Shown here: one piece after another, positions 1 to 6,201 of the stretch | Position numbering within the stretch: the stretch's first letter is position 1 | Layout of the letters: every line of letters begins with the position of its first letter | Source: VBAS01 sp044867875 | GTDB taxonomy: Bacteria; Bacteroidota; Bacteroidia; Chitinophagales; Chitinophagaceae | Length of the DNA stretch: 11,466 bases | Assembly (NCBI GenBank): GCA_044867875.1 | Contig: JBIOVR010000147.1 | Span: 1 to 11,466 of the forward strand | Reading direction: 5' to 3' | Notes under the pieces: generated by a model | Told to the model about the DNA's origin: nothing | The model's database searches: none | What the model saw: only the letters and a program-made list of their open reading frames with translations | Program-made: the position numbers and the translations under genes

Positions 1-2
1 AA

Positions 3-110
3 GATGCTCAGGTAACTATTCTGGGCGAAGTCTGCCGACCCGCCAATACCATTGACGATGTGGCTGCCGGATATGTGAGAAGAATTGACATTGCCGTAAA
101 TGTCGCATAA
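3..110 (+). CDS. C-terminal tail of an unidentified protein (5' partial)
   Basis: An open frame enters from the left edge and gives 35 codons before a TAA at 108-110; the tail ends in VRRIDIAVNVA. It has no stop or start within the window, so only the end of a gene would be present. I do not recognise the family. By hand count it is about 49% G+C, clearly richer than the AT-rich genes to its right, which may mean a different origin or simply a well-conserved gene. Its last 11 bases overlap the start of the next reading frame. The alternative is that this is a chance open frame in a rearranged region; 35 codons are too few to decide. Confidence 0.4.
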   Translation, partial: DAQVTILGEVCRPANTIDDVAAGYVRRIDIAVNVA

Positions 111-3021
111 AAAACCTACCAGTCATCGTCGCATTTTACGGCGGATGGTATTGCATCGATTAAAGACATTGGGTGAGTATGCCCGGTTGTTAAAAGAGAA
201 TAGAACAGAAGTGAATGCTTTGTACCAGGATCTGTTGATAAGCGTAACAAGTTTTTTCAGAGATGCCGGAGTTTCTGAGGCTTTGACAAAAAAAATCCTA
301 CCTGTTTTATTTAAGGACCGAAAAATAAATGAACCGCTTCGTGTATGGATACCTGGTTGTGCTACCGGCGAAGAAGCGGTATCAATGGCGATAATCATTT
401 TGGAATATTTAGGTAAGAAGCCGATCAGTTCACCTGTACAAATATTTGCAACTGATCTCAATGAGAAAGCTATTGAAAGAGCCCGGGTCGGTGTTTATTT
501 AAAAACAGCTTTGCAAAACGTATCACCGGAACGGCTGGAAAAGTTTTTTACAAAACTTGACGGTCATTACCAGGTAATAAAAGCTATTCGTGAAATGATC
601 ATTTATGCGCCGCACAATCTCTTAAATGATCCCCCTTTTTCACGAATGGATCTGATCAGTTGTCAGAATGTGATGATCTATCTTGAAGGCAATTCGCAAA
701 GTAAGATCATGCAGTCATTTTATTATGCGCTAAGGCCTACAGGCTTTCTTATCCTTGGAAAATCCGAAAGCGTAGGAGGGGCATCTGATCTTTTTGAGCA
801 ACAGGATAAAGAAAATAAAATATTTCTAAGGAAAAGCATTTCAACTCCTGTGCATCTTGATTTTTTAAACCGGGCACCTGTTCCCATTACTTTAAAACTT
901 GTTGAAGAAAGAAAAAATTTAGAAGCTCCAAAAGAGATCGATATAGAAAAAGAAACGGACAAAGTACTTTTAAAAAAATTTATACCACCCAGCTTATTAA
1001 TTAATAAAGATCTTGAAATACTTCGTTTCAGAGGGGCGGTATCAAAATACCTTGAGCCGGCAGCAGGAAAAGCAAGCCTGCACCTGATGAAAATGATAAA
1101 AGAAGAGATGGTGTTTGATATGCGATCAGCGATCAATGATGCCAAAAAGCAGGGGCAGCATGTAAAAAGAGAGGGGCTTCATTTTAATGGTGAAAAAGAT
1201 GTAACTATCGAAGTAGTTCCTATAAAAGCAAATGCAAAAGATAATTATTTTCTGATCATTTTTCAACCAACTAATGGCGAAATAGAAACCAAGCCGGGGA
1301 AAACTATTACTACATTTAAAAGGGCCAGCAACGAACGCATCTTTTCCCTGGAAAGACAATTAAAAGAAGCAAGGGAAAATATGAAGATGATGAGTGAAGA
1401 GTTTGAGGCCACAAGGGAAGAGCTACAATCTGCTAATGAAGAAGTGTTATCATCCAATGAAGAATTACAAAGTATAAACGAAGAGTTGGAAACATCGAAA
1501 GAAGAGCTGCAATCAACAAATGAAGAGCTTACAACTATCAATGAAGAACTTCAAAACAGGAATGTTGAACTACAGGACTCTTATGAATATGTAGAAAGTA
1601 TTTTTGATACTTTACACGAACCCTTACTCGTATTGAACGAAGATCTGCGGGTGAGAGATGCGAATAAGGCATTTTACAAGATGTTCCATACTACTCCTGA
1701 AGAAGCAGGAGGTAACAATTTATTTAGTTTGAATAACTATGAATGGGATATACCGGAATTAAAAAAGCAATTAAAACTTGTTCAGTCAAAAAATATTGAA
1801 TTTAGTGACTTCGAGATCCGGCACACATTTAAATCGATAGGTGAAAGAGCATTTTTATTGAATGCACAGAAATTGTTTATCAAGGATAAAAAGAATGCAC
1901 TCATTCTTCTTGCTATTGAAGATATAACAGAGCATCGTTTTTCTGAGGAACGCCTGAGAGAAAGTGCAGAAAGGTTCCGGTTACTTATAGAAAATGCGTT
2001 TGATATAATTACAATTTTATCAGAAGAAGGAGTCATTGTCTATGAAAGTGAATCCATCTCGAAAATACTTGGCTATTCTCCAAACGAAAGGGTGGGGAAA
2101 AGCATATTTACCGATCCTATTGTTCACCCGGATGATATCAAAGCTAAAAAGGAAGCATTTCTGAGAGCATTAGAAACCCCGGCCGAAACCATAAGCACTG
2201 AATTTCGGTTGCAACACAAGGATGGAAGTTACCGCGATATAGAAGCTGTTTATTTAAGCCTGTTGGATAATCCCCGAATTGAGGGGGTGATCGCAACCTA
2301 TCATGATGTAACGGATCGCAAAAAAATAGAAAAACAGAAACAAGAATTCATAAGTATTGCGAGTCATGAATTGAAAACACCTGTTACAAGTTTAAAGGCT
2401 TATGCGCAAATATTGGAGGATATTTTTATTAAAGCTAAAGACAAAAGATCGGCGGAGCTACTGGAGAAAATGAATAATCAAGTTGACAGGCTTACCACAC
2501 TTATCACCGATCTGCTTGACTTTACCCGGATCCAGGAAGAAAAACTAAAACTACGGGAAGAAAATTATAACATTAACGAATTGATCTCCGAAGTGGTGGA
2601 AGAGATGCAACGAACAACCAGGGCACATAAGATCAGTACCAAATTAGACAAGTCTGTTCAAATGTGGGGCGACCGTTACCGAACAGGGCAGGTGCTTACG
2701 AATCTTCTTAGCAATGCGATCAAATATTCTCCCCATGCAAAAAAAATTATTGTTACTTCGGAAATTGATAAAAATATAATCAGGATCTGTGTGGAAGATT
2801 CTGGGATTGGTATAAAGAAAGATCTTTTAAATAAAGTGTTTGAACGTTTTTTCCGGGTGTCAGAATCTAAGCTGAATACTTTTCCAGGACTGGGTCTTGG
2901 GTTGTATATTGCATCAGAAATTATCAAGAGACAGGGCGGCACTTTAAGTGTAGAAAGCACAGAAGGCAAAGGATCCACTTTTTGTTTTTCACTTCCTATA
3001 AAGCATTATGAGAAAGGGTAA
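100..3021 (+). CDS. CheR-PAS hybrid sensor histidine kinase, N-terminally truncated
   Basis: This 973-residue cytoplasmic signalling protein has no membrane segment. Domain order: CheR-type methyltransferase (about 1-246), with SAM-binding WIPGCATGEEA at 83-93, ATDLNEKAI at 117-125 and NLLNDPPF at 173-180; a PAS-like linker domain (about 290-390); a Glu-rich heptad coiled coil (about 412-495); PAS (about 496-612); PAS (about 622-745); HisKA with H756 in SHELKTP; and HATPase with N868/N872, DSGIGI at 900-905 and GLGLGL at 930-935. The kinase half looks fully functional. The family normally has a full CheR N-terminal helical domain, often preceded by CheB. Here homology begins at KKPTSHRRILRRM right at the start, so 20 or more residues are missing. 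The ATG at 100 lies inside the preceding frame and upstream stops block extension. ATG 145 is an alternative start. The CheR activity may therefore be lost. A response regulator follows directly. Confidence 0.85.
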   Translation: MSHKKPTSHRRILRRMVLHRLKTLGEYARLLKENRTEVNALYQDLLISVTSFFRDAGVSEALTKKILPVLFKDRKINEPLRVWIPGCATGEEAVSMAIIILEYLGKKPISSPVQIFATDLNEKAIERARVGVYLKTALQNVSPERLEKFFTKLDGHYQVIKAIREMIIYAPHNLLNDPPFSRMDLISCQNVMIYLEGNSQSKIMQSFYYALRPTGFLILGKSESVGGASDLFEQQDKENKIFLRKSISTPVHLDFLNRAPVPITLKLVEERKNLEAPKEIDIEKETDKVLLKKFIPPSLLINKDLEILRFRGAVSKYLEPAAGKASLHLMKMIKEEMVFDMRSAINDAKKQGQHVKREGLHFNGEKDVTIEVVPIKANAKDNYFLIIFQPTNGEIETKPGKTITTFKRASNERIFSLERQLKEARENMKMMSEEFEATREELQSANEEVLSSNEELQSINEELETSKEELQSTNEELTTINEELQNRNVELQDSYEYVESIFDTLHEPLLVLNEDLRVRDANKAFYKMFHTTPEEAGGNNLFSLNNYEWDIPELKKQLKLVQSKNIEFSDFEIRHTFKSIGERAFLLNAQKLFIKDKKNALILLAIEDITEHRFSEERLRESAERFRLLIENAFDIITILSEEGVIVYESESISKILGYSPNERVGKSIFTDPIVHPDDIKAKKEAFLRALETPAETISTEFRLQHKDGSYRDIEAVYLSLLDNPRIEGVIATYHDVTDRKKIEKQKQEFISIASHELKTPVTSLKAYAQILEDIFIKAKDKRSAELLEKMNNQVDRLTTLITDLLDFTRIQEEKLKLREENYNINELISEVVEEMQRTTRAHKISTKLDKSVQMWGDRYRTGQVLTNLLSNAIKYSPHAKKIIVTSEIDKNIIRICVEDSGIGIKKDLLNKVFERFFRVSESKLNTFPGLGLGLYIASEIIKRQGGTLSVESTEGKGSTFCFSLPIKHYEKG
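1417..1569 (+). repeat. Heptad-repeat segment encoding the sensor coiled coil
   Basis: Codons for residues 440-490 of the sensor kinase encode roughly seven imperfect 7-residue units of the type EELQS(A/I/T)N, seen as EELQSAN, EEVLSSN, EELQSIN, EELETSK, EELQSTN, EELTTIN and EELQNRN. At DNA level each 21-base unit begins with GAAGA(A/G) and has diverged mainly at third positions. This linker between the CheR/PAS half and the PAS/kinase half is typical of the CheR-PAS-kinase family and probably forms a parallel dimeric coiled coil that relays signals. Confidence 0.75.
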
Positions 3022-3082
3022 AAACAAAACAAAAACAATTGAAGCTTCCGCGAGAGGCATAAATTTTGCTAAACCTTTAACG

Positions 3083-3487
3083 ATGAAGAAAAAAATTCTT
3101 GTTGCGGATGATGATCCGGGTATCAGGGATATTTTTAAGATCATTTTTGAAAGAGCTGGTTATAGTATTGAAATAAAAGATGACGCTGAGGACGTATTAA
3201 AAAATAATTTTACAATTCCTGATGTTTTTTTGATCGATAAATTATTATCCGGTTATGATGGCCTGGAAGTTTGTCGTCATTTAAAAGATAATCCGCTTAC
3301 TTCTAAAATCCCTGTAATAATGGTTTCGGCTTCTCCCGATATCGGTATCACTGCTATTAAAGCCGGCGCAGATGATTTTGTTGAAAAACCCTTTGATCTC
3401 AAATATCTTTTGAAGGTGATCGAAAGAAATATTGATCGTGCAAAAAATGAGAAGCATCCAAGAACTGTTCGCAGTCTTCACGATTAA
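3083..3487 (+). CDS. Single-domain response regulator (receiver only)
   Basis: This 134-residue receiver domain has no output domain. Key residues, counted from the ATG at 3083, are the acidic pocket D9-D11 (VADDD), the phospho-acceptor D52 in FLIDK, the switch residue S82 in IMVSA, and K102 in VEKPF. All catalytic positions are present, so it should accept a phosphate. The start at 3083 was chosen because receivers typically begin MKKKILVADDD. An upstream in-frame ATG at 3008 would overlap the kinase stop by 14 bases and add 25 basic residues unlike the family. It lies 61 bases after the sensor kinase on the same strand, so co-transcription and partnership are likely. It may act by protein contact or as a phosphorelay intermediate. 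Confidence 0.88.
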   Translation: MKKKILVADDDPGIRDIFKIIFERAGYSIEIKDDAEDVLKNNFTIPDVFLIDKLLSGYDGLEVCRHLKDNPLTSKIPVIMVSASPDIGITAIKAGADDFVEKPFDLKYLLKVIERNIDRAKNEKHPRTVRSLHD

Positions 3488-3512
3488 GAATTACCTATAC
3501 TTTTTATGTCCC

Positions 3513-4247
3513 TTATTTTTTTATTCTGAAAGCAAAGATTTTTCTTGTAGGATTTTTTTGCTTGTAGTTGAAATCAATCCCATCGACGTATTCAAATCCA
3601 TTTTTTTCAAATATTGCAATTGTTCCTTCATTTGTAAGCATAGGTTTATTGCAAATGCCATGTAGTTGACCTTGTCTCTTTGGTAATGCTTCATCAATGT
3701 AAAGAAATCCGCTGGGCTTAAGTTTCTTTTTTATATCTGCCAGCATTTCGGCCTGGAAAATAAATTCATGAAAGCTATTTATGATCAGGATCTTGTCAAA
3801 TGTATTTTCAGGTAGTGAAGTTGATCTTTCATCGCCAATAACCATTTTATAATCACTTGTCATGGGCCAGCCACGGAGGTTGGCGTAGTAATTCCAGGCA
3901 AATTCAACCTGGCTCTTTTTGAATTTACTGGAATCGATATCTTCCAAATAGAAGGTAACATTATCAGTTGTGGCTGCATAAGCAGCTTCCCAATGGCTAC
4001 TTTGGGCGCCGATACTTGCAATCGTTTGTCCTGATTGAAAATCATAAAAACCAATTTCCTTTCGCTGTATTTTCAGCAGATCTGCCATGCTTTTATAAAA
4101 TCCTCCACAATAGTTCTTGAAAGTTTCCAATTTCTGCGCATATGTTGAAAACATTAATAGCAGGAAAATAGCTGTGAAAGTGAGTTTCGCCAGAATAAAA
4201 AAATTGGTTCGTTTTTTTTCCACAATCCTGAATTTATGTTTTCTCAA
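3513..4247 (-). CDS. Exported SAM-methyltransferase-like protein
   Basis: The 244-residue product begins with a basic stretch and a hydrophobic segment (about 16-34), then TYA|Q, a good signal peptidase I site after residue 37. The mature part resembles a class I methyltransferase fold: a motif I-like strand QTIASIGAQSS (74-84), an acidic strand end YLEDID (100-105), LPENTFDKILIINSFHEF (145-162) as the motif II region, and DIKKKLKPSGFLYIDEA (171-187) as the usual helix-strand after it. The GxGxG of motif I is degraded to GAQSS, so SAM binding is uncertain. The frame has no suitable ATG: the candidates are TTG at 4247 and GTG at 4223 (MEKKRTN..., a more typical signal n-region), while ATG 4154 would destroy the signal. 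It converges on the response regulator with a 25-base gap. Substrate unknown; secreted enzymes of this kind are odd because SAM is cytoplasmic. Confidence 0.7.
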   Translation of the reverse strand: MRKHKFRIVEKKRTNFFILAKLTFTAIFLLLMFSTYAQKLETFKNYCGGFYKSMADLLKIQRKEIGFYDFQSGQTIASIGAQSSHWEAAYAATTDNVTFYLEDIDSSKFKKSQVEFAWNYYANLRGWPMTSDYKMVIGDERSTSLPENTFDKILIINSFHEFIFQAEMLADIKKKLKPSGFLYIDEALPKRQGQLHGICNKPMLTNEGTIAIFEKNGFEYVDGIDFNYKQKNPTRKIFAFRIKK

Positions 4248-4263
4248 TAACGGAAATTCCGCT

Positions 4264-4271
4264 TAGTTTTG
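4264..4271 (+). promoter_or_regulatory. Candidate -7 element for pyrG
   Basis: TAGTTTTG matches the Bacteroidota -7 consensus TAnnTTTG exactly. The -33 region holds only a weak GTTTTC at 4238-4243. Use of this element would give a leader of about 160 bases containing two possible hairpins. No better match lies closer to the pyrG ATG; TATGTTGC at 4394-4401 has two mismatches. Confidence 0.3.
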
Positions 4272-4273
4272 CA

Positions 4274-4306
4274 TGACCTCCCGGATTTATTTCTTTCCGC
4301 TGGTCA
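4274..4306 (+). other. Possible hairpin I in the pyrG upstream region
   Basis: TGACC (4274-4278) pairs with GGTCA (4302-4306) and CGG (4282-4284) pairs with CCG (4297-4299), giving eight pairs with a 3x2 internal loop and a 12-base apical loop. It starts close to the transcription start expected from the element at 4264-4271. No U-run follows, so it is not a terminator. The function, if any, is unknown. Confidence 0.3.
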
Positions 4307-4371
4307 AATAGAGGCTGACTAATTCTCGAAAATTTTTGCTCAATAGAATTACCGAACGCTGACGAGTGCGA

Positions 4372-4402
4372 CGCAACAGGTGTTGAATGATGATATGTTG
4401 CG
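4372..4402 (+). other. Inverted repeat (hairpin II) upstream of pyrG
   Basis: CGCAACA (4372-4378) is the exact reverse complement of TGTTGCG (4396-4402), with a 17-base spacer. The spacer contains another TGTTG (4381-4385), so CAACA could pair with either copy; CAACAGGTGTTG is itself a palindrome and might be an operator. A run of eight T follows at 4413-4420, 10 bases past the stem, which is too far for a standard intrinsic terminator. The pyrG ATG is 37 bases downstream of the repeat. Confidence 0.4.
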
Positions 4403-4438
4403 GGGCACATAATTTTTTTTAAAACAAGAACTAAAGAT

Positions 4439-6088
4439 ATGTCCAAGTATGTATTTGTTACGGGAGGAGTTACTTCATCATTGGGGAAGGGAATTGTTTC
4501 TGCTTCACTTGCCAAATTGTTGCAGGCAAGGGGGCTTCGGGTGACCATTCAAAAATTTGATCCTTATATAAATGTTGATCCGGGTACATTGAATCCTTAC
4601 GAACACGGCGAATGTTATGTAACCGAAGATGGCGCTGAAACAGATCTCGATCTTGGACACTACGAAAGGTTCCTGAATATTTTTACTTCGCAGGCAAATA
4701 ATGTAACAACAGGCCGCATTTATCAAACAGTTATTAATAAAGAAAGGGAAGGAGCTTATCTTGGAAAAACTGTCCAGGTAATTCCGCATATAACAGATGA
4801 GATAAAACGCCGAATGAAAATGCTTGGTGAGAATGGTGAATGGGATATTGTGATCACAGAGATAGGTGGAACGGTCGGTGATATTGAATCACTGCCATAC
4901 ATTGAGGCAGTTCGTCAATTGCAATGGGAATTACCTGAAGAAGATTTGCTGGTAGTTCATCTTACGTTGATCCCTTATTTAAAGGCGGCAAAGGAATTAA
5001 AAACTAAACCGACACAGCACTCAGTAAAATTATTAAGCTCTGAGGGAGTTTTTCCTGATGTAATTGTTTGTCGGACCGAAGAGCCGATCACTAATGAAAT
5101 AAAAAGAAAGATCGCTTTATTCTGTAATGTAAAACCCGAAGCTGTAATTGAAGCAAGAGATGCAAGTACGATCTATGAAGTGCCATTGATAATGATGGAA
5201 GAAAAGCTCGACGAGATCGTTATGAAGAAATTAGATATTCCTAATAACAAAGAACCAGAATTAGGAAAATGGAGAGAGTTTTTGAATAAACTTAAAAACC
5301 CAAAATCAAAAGTTACAATTGGCTTGATCGGCAAATATGTAGAGCTGCAGGATGCTTACAAATCTATATTGGAATCGTTTGTTCATGCAGGAGCGATAAA
5401 TGAATGCAAGGTACAGGTTCAATATATCCATTCGGAGTTTATAACTGACGATAATGTAGGAGAAAAATTAGCAGGTCTTGATGGATTATTGGTAGCACCG
5501 GGTTTTGGGCATCGCGGTATTGAAGGAAAAATTACAGCAGTAAAATTTGCAAGGGAAAAAGGATTGCCATTCTTTGGTATTTGCCTCGGTATGCAAATGG
5601 CAGTAATTGAGTATGCAAGAAATATTCTTGGGATCAGGAATGCCCATTCAACAGAAATGGATCCAACCTGTGATGAACCGGTAATTGATATGATGGAAGA
5701 ACAGAAGAAAATTACAATGAAAGGAGGAACGATGAGATTGGGTTCTTATGCTTGCGATATTAAAGAAGGAACGCTGGCACAAAGAATTTATGGGAAACCG
5801 CAGGTTAGCGAAAGGCACAGGCATCGCTATGAGTTCAACAACAAGTATCTCTCACAATTCGAAAATAATGGGATGATAGCCAGCGGTCGTAACCCACAGA
5901 CAGGTTTGGTTGAAATAATGGAAATTCCATCGCATCCTTTCTTTATCGGGGTTCAATATCACCCAGAACTTAAAAGCACTGTTGAAAGCCCTCAACCGTT
6001 ATTTGTTCATTTTGTAGCTGCCGCAAAGAACTACAGTGAAAACAAGCCAATGGTTAAAAATCTGCAGTTAAAGGACGTTGTAATTTGA
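4439..6088 (+). CDS. pyrG: CTP synthase
   Basis: The 549-residue enzyme makes CTP from UTP, ATP and glutamine, the last step of de novo pyrimidine nucleotide synthesis, in the cytoplasm. The N-terminal amidoligase domain (about 1-268) opens with the diagnostic VFVTGGVTSSLGKG and includes QKFDPYINVDPGT (38-50), EHGECYVTEDGAETDLDLGHYERF (55-78) and EIGGTVGDIES (141-151). The C-terminal class I glutaminase domain (about 291-535) has the oxyanion loop APGFGHRG (353-360), nucleophile C382 in GICLGMQ, and the H508/E510 pair in YHPE. All catalytic residues are present and the length is normal (E. coli 545). The ATG at 4439 gives the family N-terminus exactly. It is followed by yidC on the same strand after 113 bases, which contain a candidate yidC promoter. 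Confidence 0.99.
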   Translation: MSKYVFVTGGVTSSLGKGIVSASLAKLLQARGLRVTIQKFDPYINVDPGTLNPYEHGECYVTEDGAETDLDLGHYERFLNIFTSQANNVTTGRIYQTVINKEREGAYLGKTVQVIPHITDEIKRRMKMLGENGEWDIVITEIGGTVGDIESLPYIEAVRQLQWELPEEDLLVVHLTLIPYLKAAKELKTKPTQHSVKLLSSEGVFPDVIVCRTEEPITNEIKRKIALFCNVKPEAVIEARDASTIYEVPLIMMEEKLDEIVMKKLDIPNNKEPELGKWREFLNKLKNPKSKVTIGLIGKYVELQDAYKSILESFVHAGAINECKVQVQYIHSEFITDDNVGEKLAGLDGLLVAPGFGHRGIEGKITAVKFAREKGLPFFGICLGMQMAVIEYARNILGIRNAHSTEMDPTCDEPVIDMMEEQKKITMKGGTMRLGSYACDIKEGTLAQRIYGKPQVSERHRHRYEFNNKYLSQFENNGMIASGRNPQTGLVEIMEIPSHPFFIGVQYHPELKSTVESPQPLFVHFVAAAKNYSENKPMVKNLQLKDVVI

Positions 6089-6111
6089 GCATGTTATGTC
6101 TAAGGTTTTAT

Positions 6112-6140
6112 TTTTGAGTTTCAGGGGTTTAGACTCAGAA
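6112..6140 (+). terminator. Possible hairpin after pyrG
   Basis: TTTTGAGTTT (6112-6121) can pair with AGACTCAGAA (6131-6140): ten pairs, two of them G-U, closing a 9-base loop. It begins 24 bases past the pyrG stop. No U-run follows, so it is not a canonical intrinsic terminator; it may mark or stabilise the pyrG 3' end before the separate yidC promoter. Confidence 0.3.
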
Positions 6141-6171
6141 TCTATAACCCATAACTCCGGCCTCTTCTCCC

Positions 6172-6179
6172 TATCTTTG
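6172..6179 (+). promoter_or_regulatory. -7 promoter element of yidC
   Basis: TATCTTTG matches the Bacteroidota -7 consensus TAnnTTTG exactly and is followed by a short leader of roughly 15-18 bases before the yidC ATG at 6202. No convincing -33 TTTG is visible at the expected spacing. The position suggests yidC is transcribed independently of pyrG. Confidence 0.5.
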
Positions 6180-6201
6180 CCCACTCAAAATTTTTAGCTC
6201 C

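Noticed and set aside
3488..3512. Bidirectional terminator between the response regulator and the methyltransferase-like gene
   Set aside because: The 25-base gap is AT-rich but no stem of useful length could be formed.
3432..3665. Open frame of 77 codons on the plus strand after the response regulator
   Set aside because: It overlaps the end of the receiver gene in another frame and lies antisense to the exported methyltransferase-like gene; its Phe/Cys-rich product looks like a translated complement.
4273..4311. Possible 12-codon leader peptide (MTSRIYFFPLVK) ahead of pyrG
   Set aside because: It would begin at or before the expected transcription start, has no ribosome-binding signal and shows no run of regulatory codons; its overlap with hairpin I is probably chance.
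4234..4548. Minus-strand open frame across the pyrG start
   Set aside because: It is antisense to the conserved pyrG N-terminus, has no recognisable domain and overlaps the start of the methyltransferase-like gene.
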